9,396 bases of DNA from Mycoplasmatota bacterium (GCA_030641535.1 DAOWHG010000037.1:1-9396), one strand, 5' to 3'. Shown: positions 1 to 6,553, counted from the first letter of the stretch. Made by a program: numbers and translations. The notes: generated by a model from the sequence alone, not told the origin.

Positions 1-31
1 ACTTGAAGCAAAAGAAATTGGATTTATCTAA
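1..31 (+). CDS. 3' end of an upstream gene (partial)
   Basis: Reading from base 2 gives nine sense codons (LEAKEIGFI) followed by TAA at 29-31. The TAA shares its last A with the ATG of the next gene (TAATG), an overlap typical of translationally coupled genes in one operon. Of the other two frames, one has a stop at 4-6 and the other runs on out of frame with the downstream gene, so this frame is the best candidate for the upstream gene's end. Nine residues are too few to assign a function. The lack of a clear ribosome binding site before base 31 also favours coupling to an upstream gene. Confidence 0.5.
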   Translation, partial: LEAKEIGFI

Positions 32-861
32 TGAGTACTTACAAATATAAAATCTATGACATCAATTATGTTGTAGATGGAGATTTAAACTCAGGTAAAG
101 AAATCATCATAATTCTTAACGGAATTATGATGTCATCAAAGAGTTGGGAAATATTTGTTAAGCCATTCACAAAAGACAATGTCTTAATTCGTTATGATAT
201 GTTTGATCAAGGAGAAACTTCCAAGCTTGATTATGATTATACTCAAGAAATTCAAGTTGAATTATTAAAGCACCTTCTAGATCATTTGAAAGTTAAGAAA
301 GTAAATATTGTTGGAATAAGTTATGGAGCAAGCATTGCTTTACAGTTTGCTGCTAAATATGAAAACTATATTAATAAGATGGTAGTAGCTAACGTTGTTT
401 CAAAAACATCTAAATGGCTTAAAGCTATAGGCGACGGGTGGAACTCTGTAGCTAGTACTAGAGACGGTCTAGCGTACTACAATATCTCAATACCTTATAT
501 TTACTCACCTCAGTTTTACACAAAAAATATAAACTGGATGGAAGAAAGAAAAGAATTTTTGATACCTTTATTTAGTAATCCTGTATTCTTAGATGCAATG
601 GTGAGACTAACAAAAAGTGCTGAAACACATGATGTTGAAAAAGATTTGAAAATGATAAAAGTAAAAACTTTAATCATTTCATCTGATGAGGATTTTTTAA
701 CTCCAGTATTTGAACAAAAACATCTTCATAGTAAATTACAAAATTCTAATTTAGTTATAATTCCAGAATGTGGACATGCGAGTATGTACGAAAAACCAGA
801 ATTATTCACATCTCTTGTTCTTGGATTTATTAATAATATTCAAGAAGAATTAATCGTTTAG
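31..861 (+). CDS. alpha/beta-hydrolase fold protein
   Basis: A 276-residue single-domain alpha/beta-hydrolase with no signal peptide, so probably cytoplasmic. The nucleophile elbow GISYGAS puts the catalytic Ser at residue 97. The acid is probably Asp221, in SDEDFLTP, and the base His249, in ECGHAS, in the usual order and spacing. The oxyanion-hole strand reads LNG (29-31) where most family members have HG. A D-x-x-DQG motif follows at 56-61, which I associate with a subgroup of Firmicute hydrolases. The start ATG overlaps the preceding stop by one base and has only a weak purine stretch upstream. The stop codon lies inside the ribosome binding site of the next gene, which encodes another hydrolase of the same fold with its Ser also at residue 97. 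Substrate is unknown; esterase or thioesterase activity on an acyl group would be a guess. Confidence 0.85.
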   Translation: MSTYKYKIYDINYVVDGDLNSGKEIIIILNGIMMSSKSWEIFVKPFTKDNVLIRYDMFDQGETSKLDYDYTQEIQVELLKHLLDHLKVKKVNIVGISYGASIALQFAAKYENYINKMVVANVVSKTSKWLKAIGDGWNSVASTRDGLAYYNISIPYIYSPQFYTKNINWMEERKEFLIPLFSNPVFLDAMVRLTKSAETHDVEKDLKMIKVKTLIISSDEDFLTPVFEQKHLHSKLQNSNLVIIPECGHASMYEKPELFTSLVLGFINNIQEELIV

Positions 862-870
862 GAGGATATT

Positions 871-1749
871 ATGGAAAAGAAAAAAGTATTATTACCTAAT
901 GGTGAAACTTATTATTATATTGATGAAGGAAATAATGAAGAAGTAATACTCTTAGTACATGGAAATATGAGTAGTGGTGTTCACTATAAACCTTTAATTG
1001 AAAGATTTAAAGGTAGCTACCGTGTAATTGCACCTGATATGAGAGGTTTTGGAGATTCTACTTACAATAAAAGAATAGAATCTTTAGAAGATTTAAGTGA
1101 TGATTTATTCTTGTTCCTAAAAGAATTAAACATCACAAAAGTTCATATCGCTGGTTGGTCTACTGGTGGAGCAGTTGCTTTAAAGTTAGCTGCTAAACAC
1201 AGTGAGATGATTGATAAGATTATTCTTATTGAATCAGCATCATATAGAGGATATCCAGTATTCAAAAAGGATGAAAATAATCAACCTATTATTGGAGTGT
1301 CATATGATACTATTGAAGAACTAGCGAAAGATCCTGTGCAAGTGTTACCAATAGTTAATGCATTTAAAAATAATGATATGGCTACAATTAAATATATCTG
1401 GGATTTATTAATATACAATGTCAATAAACCTAGTGAAGAAGATGACTTACTATATCTAAAAGAAACAATGAAACAAGTAAACATTGTTGATATTGATTGG
1501 TGTCTAACAAGATTTAATATGTCTCATTTCACAAATGGAGTAACTGATGGAGATGGAAGTATTGACAACATTAAATCTCCGGTATTATCACTTTGGAGTG
1601 AAAGTGATATTGTTGTGCTAGAATATATGATAGATGAAACAGTAAAAGCTTTAAAAGATGTTAAAAAAGTTATTCTGAAGAGTTCAGGACACTCTCCTCT
1701 AGTTGATTGTCCTAATGAGCTTTACGAACTAATAATTAATTTTATATAA
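871..1749 (+). CDS. alpha/beta-hydrolase, resembles intracellular PHA depolymerase
   Basis: A 292-residue alpha/beta-hydrolase with a complete apparent triad: Ser97 in the lipase box GWSTGG, Asp246 in LWSESD, and His274 in SSGHSPLVD. The oxyanion motif is HGNMSS (30-35), followed by DMRGFGDS (56-63). The opening LPNGETY, the stretch RGYPVFKKDENNQP after strand 6, the cap-region DPVQVLP, and the end GHSPLVDCP recall, from memory, the roughly 300-residue Bacillus-type intracellular short-chain-length polyhydroxyalkanoate depolymerase family, which hydrolyses native PHB to 3-hydroxybutyrate. A generic esterase or lactonase is the alternative. No signal peptide is seen. AGGAGG at 860-865 overlaps the previous gene's TAG stop and lies 5 bases before the ATG, so the two hydrolases are probably translationally coupled. 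A terminator follows directly. Confidence 0.85.
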   Translation: MEKKKVLLPNGETYYYIDEGNNEEVILLVHGNMSSGVHYKPLIERFKGSYRVIAPDMRGFGDSTYNKRIESLEDLSDDLFLFLKELNITKVHIAGWSTGGAVALKLAAKHSEMIDKIILIESASYRGYPVFKKDENNQPIIGVSYDTIEELAKDPVQVLPIVNAFKNNDMATIKYIWDLLIYNVNKPSEEDDLLYLKETMKQVNIVDIDWCLTRFNMSHFTNGVTDGDGSIDNIKSPVLSLWSESDIVVLEYMIDETVKALKDVKKVILKSSGHSPLVDCPNELYELIINFI

Positions 1750-1758
1750 ACAACCTCC

Positions 1759-1790
1759 TTAAAAGAACACCGATTATGGTGTTCTTTTAA
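1759..1790 (+). terminator. rho-independent terminator of the hydrolase operon
   Basis: A perfect 13-bp inverted repeat (left arm 1759-1771, right arm 1778-1790) with a 6-base loop GATTAT. The right arm carries TTCTTTT. It begins 9 bases after the stop of the second hydrolase and would end the rightward transcript before the convergent rhomboid gene. Confidence 0.85.
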
Positions 1791-1799
1791 TATAAAAAT

Positions 1800-1821
1800 A
1801 AAACCGTCAATTGACGGTTTT
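1800..1821 (-). terminator. terminator of the leftward lipoate-ligase/PAP2/rhomboid operon
   Basis: A perfect 22-base palindrome (arms AAAACCGTC and GACGGTTTT around AATT) located 24 bases past the stop of the rhomboid gene. Read on the minus strand the hairpin is followed by a T-rich run (TTTTATTTTTATA across 1806-1794), as expected of an intrinsic terminator. It sits 9 bases from the rightward terminator, so convergent operons are separated by two back-to-back hairpins. It may also act as a backup on the plus strand. Confidence 0.8.
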
Positions 1822-1845
1822 TATTAGTTCTAATAGTGTTTTACT

Positions 1846-2526
1846 CTATATTTCCCAAGGATCATTATCTTCGTGGCTGTCAAAATTTTCATAGCTATTC
1901 AGATTCCTGAAATTATTATCATATACTTCAACTTTATTTCTTTTGATTAATAAATAACTTAAAAGGAATCCAGTAATTATTCCTCCAACATGTCCGGCAA
2001 TACTTATATTAGACATTAAGAATGTAAAGACCATATTCATTAATACAAGTCCTTTAATTGATTGGGCATCAGATACACTCATTAAATCTTTACGGTAGAT
2101 AGTGATAAACAGCAAACTACCTAATGCTCCAAAGATTGCCCCACTTGCTCCAATAGTTAAATTATTGCTTGTGAATGTAACTAAGAGACCTGCCCCAATT
2201 CCACTTAAGAAATAAATAACTGCGAACTTTCTTGATCCAATTAATCTTTCTAAAGAACTACTTAATATATATAATCCAATAATACCGTTAGATATAAAAT
2301 GAATAATACTTCCATGTAAAAACATTGAAGAGATTATTCTCCACCATTCCCCATCCTTAACAACGGGTGCCCAAAGTGCACCTAAGTTGAATAGATTAGT
2401 TGAAGTAAATCCTCCAGTAACAAGAACCACAAGTAACATTATAAGATTAATTATTATTAAAATAGATGTTACTGGTGCTTTCTTAAAGTATTCTTTTAAG
2501 TCTCCATCACGAACAAAGATAGACAT
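1846..2526 (-). CDS. rhomboid family intramembrane serine protease
   Basis: A 226-residue polytopic membrane protein with the rhomboid active site. The nucleophile is Ser128 in GASGAIFG, the base is His179 in AGHVGG of the last membrane segment, and the oxyanion-region motif HGSIIHFISN places His76 and Asn80 in the second segment. The WWR motif (61-63) of the L1 loop is present. Six hydrophobic segments are visible, near 19-37, 68-90, 99-118, 124-144, 157-172 and 177-195. The protein therefore has the basic six-helix bacterial core without the extra domain of larger Firmicute rhomboids. A polar, acidic 30-residue tail follows and is probably cytosolic. It would cleave transmembrane substrates within the bilayer; the substrate cannot be told. 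It is the last gene of a leftward operon, 12 bases after the PAP2 stop. Confidence 0.93.
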   Translation of the reverse strand: MSIFVRDGDLKEYFKKAPVTSILIIINLIMLLVVLVTGGFTSTNLFNLGALWAPVVKDGEWWRIISSMFLHGSIIHFISNGIIGLYILSSSLERLIGSRKFAVIYFLSGIGAGLLVTFTSNNLTIGASGAIFGALGSLLFITIYRKDLMSVSDAQSIKGLVLMNMVFTFLMSNISIAGHVGGIITGFLLSYLLIKRNKVEVYDNNFRNLNSYENFDSHEDNDPWEI

Positions 2527-2534
2527 AATATCTT

Positions 2535-2540
2535 CCTCCT
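2535..2540 (-). promoter_or_regulatory. ribosome binding site overlapping the PAP2 stop codon
   Basis: The minus strand reads TAGGAGGAAGATATTATG: the TAG stop of the PAP2 gene shares bases with AGGAGG, and the rhomboid ATG follows 8 bases later. The junction between the two hydrolase genes (859-873) has the same layout. Ribosomes ending PAP2 would sit on the site used to start the rhomboid gene, which suggests coupled translation. Confidence 0.8.
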
Positions 2541-3411
2541 AAAATTTAAATTTTGTAAACAGATAAGGATATAATCCAAATCCACCAAAGGCAATTAAGA
2601 AATATCTTAACATATTAAAGAAATTCATTAAATCTGTACCTTCTTCAGCAAATATTCCAAATAGTAATTTGAATCCTTGTTGGATACCAACCATTATAAC
2701 AAGTCCAAATGCTACTCTCAATACCTTATGTAATAATTTTACATCTAATGTAAAATTAACATATTTCTTCTCAATCATTATTCCAACTACAAATCCAATA
2801 AGTAACCCGTAGCTTTTAAAGAAATCTTCACCATTGATAATTACAACAAATGGTAAGATTACTATAATAAATAAAACATACAATCTATGTAGTCTTACTG
2901 TATCGGCGTGATACTTATCATAAACAAAATACATTAAGTATGCAATACCAAGTCCAAGAACAGCAGCCACTATTACATCTTCTAAGAAGTGAACTCCTAA
3001 ATACATTCTACTTAACATCATGAAGATAACTAAGATAGTAGATACAATGAAAAACATTTTCTTTTTAGTAAAAAATGATGCACTAAATAAAACTGTACTA
3101 AAGTTCTGAGTATGCCCACTTGGGAAACTTTTACCTCCAGCAGTTTCAGGTCTTAAGTTTTCTACTAAGTCAGGATATTTCTGAAAAGGTCTAGGAGCAG
3201 CAACGATATTCTTAATAATCGTATTTACAGTCGCAGATAATCCTAAAGTAATAGCCATAAATTCTCCCATTTTTTTATCATAAGTATAATAAACAATACC
3301 AAAGATTAGAATGTAAACATATTCTTCACCTAAAAATGATATAAAACTAAAGAAAAAATCAAAGAATCCATTTCTTAATTCCTGTAAAAATACTACAATA
3401 TCAATTGTCAA
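2539..3411 (-). CDS. PAP2-family (type 2) lipid phosphatase, membrane protein
   Basis: All three signature blocks of the PAP2 acid phosphatase superfamily are present (numbered from the TTG start): K67-x6-R74-P75, P97-S-G-H100, and S134-R-x3-G-x-H141-x3-D145. His141 would be the phospho-enzyme nucleophile and His100 the acid. The protein is about 290 residues, with hydrophobic segments throughout and extra membrane segments after the catalytic domain. Such enzymes dephosphorylate lipid phosphates such as undecaprenyl pyrophosphate, phosphatidylglycerophosphate or phosphatidate; which one cannot be told. The reading frame has an earlier GTG at 3418-3420, but that GTG lies inside the AGGAGTG ribosome binding site. 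The TTG at 3409-3411, 8 bases after the AGGAG core, is the more credible start. The gene follows the lipoate-ligase-like gene closely and precedes the rhomboid gene. Confidence 0.92.
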   Translation of the reverse strand: MTIDIVVFLQELRNGFFDFFFSFISFLGEEYVYILIFGIVYYTYDKKMGEFMAITLGLSATVNTIIKNIVAAPRPFQKYPDLVENLRPETAGGKSFPSGHTQNFSTVLFSASFFTKKKMFFIVSTILVIFMMLSRMYLGVHFLEDVIVAAVLGLGIAYLMYFVYDKYHADTVRLHRLYVLFIIVILPFVVIINGEDFFKSYGLLIGFVVGIMIEKKYVNFTLDVKLLHKVLRVAFGLVIMVGIQQGFKLLFGIFAEEGTDLMNFFNMLRYFLIAFGGFGLYPYLFTKFKF

Positions 3412-3417
3412 TTTAAT

Positions 3418-3424
3418 CACTCCT
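3418..3424 (-). promoter_or_regulatory. ribosome binding site deciding a TTG start for PAP2
   Basis: The minus strand reads AGGAGTGATTAAATTG. The only Shine-Dalgarno core, AGGAG, abuts and overlaps the in-frame GTG, too close for that codon to be the start. The TTG three codons later is spaced by 8 bases, which is ideal. The conventional longest-frame start (3420) would add only three residues. Confidence 0.65.
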
Positions 3425-3441
3425 ATATATTATTTGATTAC

Positions 3442-4356
3442 TTAGTACATCAGTGTTTTAATCATTCTATCGATACTAATTTCTTTAAAAGGCTTTAACA
3501 TTTTTCTTAAATCATCTTCATCGTATCTTGTATTAAGTAATGCCTTTTCTAGTTTAATTGTGTTTTCAAATGAATCAATTGTTATATCTTTAATCATTCC
3601 ATTTCTAATAATTAGAGTGAAAAGCATTCTATTTTCATATTCTCTTTTAATTAAGAATTCACTAGATTCACCATAATTCCACTTCCAGTTATTATATTTT
3701 TTCTTAACTAATTGATTTATCTTATTTAAATCTAAATCATCTAGATTATAAACTTTGTTTCCCACTTCACCTTCAAATAGTTGGTGAAGAAATAAAACTC
3801 TAAACATTGAGACTGTCATTTGCTGTTGGAGATATTTCTTGATATTTACTAGTTCAACTTTTTCAATATGTTGAACTAGATTGAAGTTTTTAAGATTTGA
3901 ATCAACAAATATAATTCCATGATGAATCATTTTATCTTTATATGTGTTTTGATAATTTATTGAAATTTTATCTTTTCCAATGTATAGATTATTTTTGTTT
4001 CTTATAGTAGCTTTTATTCCCATACCTTGTAAGATATCTACAACTGGATTTAGAAAAATTTTATAGTTGTCAGTCTTATTCTTATGATTTTTTGTAACAA
4101 ACGCAAAGTTTATATTCCCTAGGTCATGATAAATTGATCTACCCTCAGTTGTTCTTCTAATTACAGGAATATTGTTTTTCCTTAGAAAATACCCATCTAA
4201 TTCCTTAAATGGATTTTGATTTCTCCCAATAATTACGCATTTGCTGTTTTGCCAGATGAGAACAAAATCCTCATCTAAATTTAAATATTTTAGCACATAT
4301 TCCTCAACAGCTAAATTAAACCTTGGATCAGTATTATTATTGATAATAGTAAGCAT
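3442..4356 (-). CDS. divergent lipoate-protein ligase A-like protein
   Basis: A 304-residue cytoplasmic protein of the LplA/BPL (biotin-lipoate ligase) fold. Visible family landmarks are NLAVEEY (14-20), W35-Q, GRNQNP (44-49, as in GRNQNP/A of ligases), R67-R68, YHDLGNINF (76-84), a candidate catalytic lysine K130 in DKIS, and HHG (145-147). A small C-terminal domain ends in a region like the LplA accessory domain (LEKALLNTRYD). Ligases activate lipoate with ATP and attach it to lipoyl domains of 2-oxoacid dehydrogenases or GcvH. Two signatures are degenerate. The lipoyl-AMP loop, normally RRxSGGGAVYHD, reads RRTTEGRSIYHD. The lysine loop, normally KxSGNAQ, reads KISINYQ. The reading frame is intact, so this could be a paralogue with altered substrate or lost activity. 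ATG start, with GGGAGG 9 bases upstream. Confidence 0.82.
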   Translation of the reverse strand: MLTIINNNTDPRFNLAVEEYVLKYLNLDEDFVLIWQNSKCVIIGRNQNPFKELDGYFLRKNNIPVIRRTTEGRSIYHDLGNINFAFVTKNHKNKTDNYKIFLNPVVDILQGMGIKATIRNKNNLYIGKDKISINYQNTYKDKMIHHGIIFVDSNLKNFNLVQHIEKVELVNIKKYLQQQMTVSMFRVLFLHQLFEGEVGNKVYNLDDLDLNKINQLVKKKYNNWKWNYGESSEFLIKREYENRMLFTLIIRNGMIKDITIDSFENTIKLEKALLNTRYDEDDLRKMLKPFKEISIDRMIKTLMY

Positions 4357-4380
4357 AATACCATTCCTCCCATTATCTAA

Positions 4381-4409
4381 ATTTTATTACAAATCGATGA
4401 AAAAAGCAA
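4381..4409 (-). promoter_or_regulatory. possible promoter of the lipoate-ligase/PAP2/rhomboid operon
   Basis: On the minus strand, TTGCTT (4409-4404) and TAAAAT (4386-4381) are separated by 17 bases, upstream of the ligase-like ATG at 4356. The -10 is one base from consensus and the -35 matches only in its TTG. The call rests on spacing and position; no better candidate lies in the gap. Confidence 0.4.
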
Positions 4410-4419
4410 AACAAATAAA

Positions 4420-4433
4420 TTGCAACGCTTTCA
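4420..4433 (-). promoter_or_regulatory. possible cre-like (CcpA) box
   Basis: The minus strand reads TGAAAGCGTTGCAA, which follows the catabolite-response-element consensus TGWAANCGNTNWCA in its first ten positions and departs at two positions near the end. It directly abuts the CIRCE element and lies 10 bases upstream of the candidate -35 of the leftward operon. One imperfect match is weak evidence. Confidence 0.25.
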
Positions 4434-4460
4434 TTAGCACTCTTTACTTGACAGTGCTAA
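4434..4460 (+). promoter_or_regulatory. CIRCE element (HrcA operator) of htpG
   Basis: The left arm TTAGCACTC (4434-4442), a 9-base spacer and the right arm CAGTGCTAA (4452-4460) match the CIRCE consensus TTAGCACTC-N9-GAGTGCTAA in all arm positions but one. The differing base, C4452, is the fifth base of the TTGACA -35 box of the htpG promoter, which overlaps the right half. HrcA binding here would block RNA polymerase, with release on heat shock. The element is nearly symmetrical, so it could in principle also affect the divergent operon. Confidence 0.93.
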
Positions 4461-4476
4461 TTTCATATTGTATAAT
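4448..4476 (+). promoter_or_regulatory. htpG: sigma-A promoter of htpG
   Basis: Exact consensus TTGACA (4448-4453) and TATAAT (4471-4476) with an ideal 17-base spacer. Transcription would start near 4483, giving a leader of about 38 bases before the ATG. The -35 hexamer lies inside the CIRCE operator, the classic repressor-occlusion layout. Confidence 0.92.
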
Positions 4477-4520
4477 GATTATCGTACATAAGAAAAAAGT
4501 AACTCAAGGAGGAAATAAAT

Positions 4521-6410
4521 ATGGCCAAAACAAAGCAATTTAAAACAGAATCACAAAAGCTATTAAACTTAATGGTAAATTCAATATACACACATAAAGA
4601 AATCTTTTTAAGAGAGATTATTAGTAATGCGAGTGATGCTATTGATAAACGTCATTACTTAGCATTAACTAATACTGAGTTAATGACAGATTATAATATT
4701 TCAATTGAATTAGATGAAGAAAACAGAACTATTACAATAAGTGATAATGGTGTTGGACTTACTGAAGATGAGTTAGTTAATAATCTTGGGACTATCGCAA
4801 GAAGTGGATCAAAAGAATTTGCTGATTCATTGGATAATGCTGATATCGAAATTATTGGACAATTTGGAGTAGGGTTCTATAGTGCTTTTATGGTTGCCCA
4901 AAAAGTTACTGTAATTACTAAATCAGTTAATAGTGAAGAAGCCTTTAAATGGGTAAGCACAGGAACTAGTACTTACACAATTAGTAATACTGAAAAAGAG
5001 GAAGCAGGAACAACTATTATTTTAGAACTTCGTGATAACAATGAAGAAACTGAGGAAAACTATAATGATTACTTAACTGAATACACAATTAAAGATTTAG
5101 TTAAGAAATATAGTGATTATGTTAGATACCCAATTAAAATGGATGTAACTAAATATGATTATCCTGAAGACAAAAAGAAAGATCCGATTGTTTATAAAGA
5201 ATTAGAAACATTAAATTCTATGATTCCATTATGGAAAAAAAATAAATCAGAGATTACATTAGAAGAATACAGTGATTTTTATAAACATCAGTTTAATGAT
5301 TACACAGAACCATTAAAAGTAATTCATTCAAAAGTTGAAGGAATTACTACTTATACAAGTTTACTATTCATCCCTAAAAAAGCACCGTTTGATCTTTATT
5401 CAGAGAAATTTGAAAAAGGGCTTCAATTATATAGCAAAGGTGTCTTTATCATGGATAAGAATAAAGATCTAATTCCTGATCACTTTAGATTTGTTAGAGG
5501 ATTAGTAGATTCAAGTGATTTGAATTTAAATCTATCAAGAGAAATGTTGCAAAAAGATGTTCAACTAAAGAAAATCGCAAAAACTGTTGAAAATAAAATA
5601 AAATCAGAGTTAGAAAAAATGCAAAAAAATGAAAGAGATTCATATAATGAATTTTATCAAATTTATGGTGTAAATCTTAAATATGGTATGTATGAAGGTT
5701 ATGGAGCTAACAAAGAATTACTTCAAGATCTTATTATGTTTAAAACAACTAAATCTGATGAATTCATTACATTAAAGGAATATGTTGAAAGAATTCAAAA
5801 AGGACAAAAACATATTTACTATGCATCAGGTAAAACGAAAGAATCAATTCTTTCTTTACCACAAATGGATTTATTAAAAGATAAAGATTATGAAGTATTA
5901 TTATTCACAGATGATATTGATGAATTTATGATTAATATATTAATGAAGTATGATAAACTTGATTTTAAATCTGTTGCTCAAGGAGACCTTGATCTAATTG
6001 ATAAAAAGGAAGAAAAAGAATTAGATAAATTAAACGAAGAGAAAAAGTCTTTATTAGATACTTTAAAAGAAGGATTAGAAGAAAAAGTCTCAGAAGTTAA
6101 ATTATCAAAAAGATTAAAAGAAAGTCCTGTATGTTTAGTAAGTGGAGAAGGATTGTCGATGGAGATGGAAAAAGTTCTTCAAAACATGCCAACAGGTAAA
6201 GAAGCAAAAGCTACTAAAATATTAGAAATTAATCCAAATCATGATTTATTTAAGACTCTTGAAAAAGTGTATGAAAATAATCCTGAAAAGGTTAAGGAGT
6301 ATGCGAAAATATTATATAGTCAAGCTCTATTAATTGAGGGATTACCTCTAGAAAATCCATCAGAGTTCTCTAACCTAATGGTAAAGTTAATGATTGATTC
6401 AAACAAATAG
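4521..6410 (+). CDS. htpG: HtpG, bacterial Hsp90 molecular chaperone
   Basis: At 629 residues this is the normal length for HtpG (about 625). The N-terminal GHKL ATPase domain has Glu32, Asn36 and Asp39 in the EIISNASDAIDK helix (Glu32 being the general base), DNGVG (75-79), the ATP-lid NNLGTIARSG (87-96) and GQFGVGFYSAFMVA (113-126). GTT at 163-165 completes the pocket. The middle domain contains NLSREMLQ with Arg340, the arginine that contacts the ATP gamma-phosphate in E. coli (Arg336). A lysine- and glutamate-rich stretch precedes the C-terminal dimerisation domain, and there is no eukaryotic MEEVD tail. HtpG is a cytosolic ATP-dependent homodimer that remodels client proteins with the DnaK system. 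The start is fixed by AAGGAGG 8 bases upstream. It is a single-gene unit with a CIRCE-controlled promoter in front and a terminator behind. Confidence 0.98.
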   Translation: MAKTKQFKTESQKLLNLMVNSIYTHKEIFLREIISNASDAIDKRHYLALTNTELMTDYNISIELDEENRTITISDNGVGLTEDELVNNLGTIARSGSKEFADSLDNADIEIIGQFGVGFYSAFMVAQKVTVITKSVNSEEAFKWVSTGTSTYTISNTEKEEAGTTIILELRDNNEETEENYNDYLTEYTIKDLVKKYSDYVRYPIKMDVTKYDYPEDKKKDPIVYKELETLNSMIPLWKKNKSEITLEEYSDFYKHQFNDYTEPLKVIHSKVEGITTYTSLLFIPKKAPFDLYSEKFEKGLQLYSKGVFIMDKNKDLIPDHFRFVRGLVDSSDLNLNLSREMLQKDVQLKKIAKTVENKIKSELEKMQKNERDSYNEFYQIYGVNLKYGMYEGYGANKELLQDLIMFKTTKSDEFITLKEYVERIQKGQKHIYYASGKTKESILSLPQMDLLKDKDYEVLLFTDDIDEFMINILMKYDKLDFKSVAQGDLDLIDKKEEKELDKLNEEKKSLLDTLKEGLEEKVSEVKLSKRLKESPVCLVSGEGLSMEMEKVLQNMPTGKEAKATKILEINPNHDLFKTLEKVYENNPEKVKEYAKILYSQALLIEGLPLENPSEFSNLMVKLMIDSNK

Positions 6411-6421
6411 ACTTAAATATA

Positions 6422-6454
6422 GGCATTAAGATTTAATGAATCTTAATGCCTTTT
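6422..6454 (+). terminator. rho-independent terminator of htpG
   Basis: A perfect 12-bp inverted repeat (GGCATTAAGATT at 6422-6433 and its complement at 6439-6450, loop TAATG) followed by TTTT, starting 11 bases after the htpG stop. It separates htpG from the next promoter. Confidence 0.9.
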
Positions 6455-6469
6455 CATATGATTTCTTTT

Positions 6470-6497
6470 TTGAGATTTTCTATTTGTATGGTATAAT
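6470..6497 (+). promoter_or_regulatory. sigma-A promoter of the SAM hydroxide adenosyltransferase-like gene
   Basis: TTGAGA (6470-6475), a 16-base spacer and TATAAT (6492-6497), with TGG directly before the -10 (extended -10, TGnTATAAT). It lies just after the htpG terminator, so the downstream gene is transcribed on its own. The start would be near 6504, leaving a leader of about 72 bases. Confidence 0.8.
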
Positions 6498-6521
6498 TTT
6501 ACTATATAGAATGTGCACAAA

Positions 6522-6553
6522 TTAAAAGGTTATAATAAAATATAATCTTTTAA
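6522..6553 (+). repeat. AU-rich inverted repeat in the 5' leader
   Basis: Arms 6522-6534 and 6541-6553 can pair over 13 positions, 12 Watson-Crick and one G-U, around a 6-base loop. It sits between the predicted transcription start and the ribosome binding site. No U-run follows, so it is not a typical attenuator. It may be an operator for a dimeric regulator or an mRNA-stabilising hairpin; function unknown. Confidence 0.6.

Noticed and set aside
1281..1484. Minus-strand frame inside the second hydrolase gene
   Set aside because: Shadow within a well-supported coding region, low-complexity translation.
1753..1760. ACCTCCTT, resembling the 3' end of 16S rRNA or a minus-strand ribosome binding site
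   Set aside because: No 16S sequence surrounds it, and on the minus strand no start codon follows at a useful distance.
4241..4543. 100-codon plus-strand frame across the lplA-like start and the htpG promoter
   Set aside because: It lies antisense to the ligase-like gene, covers the CIRCE and promoter, overlaps the htpG start, and has no ribosome binding site or recognisable protein features.
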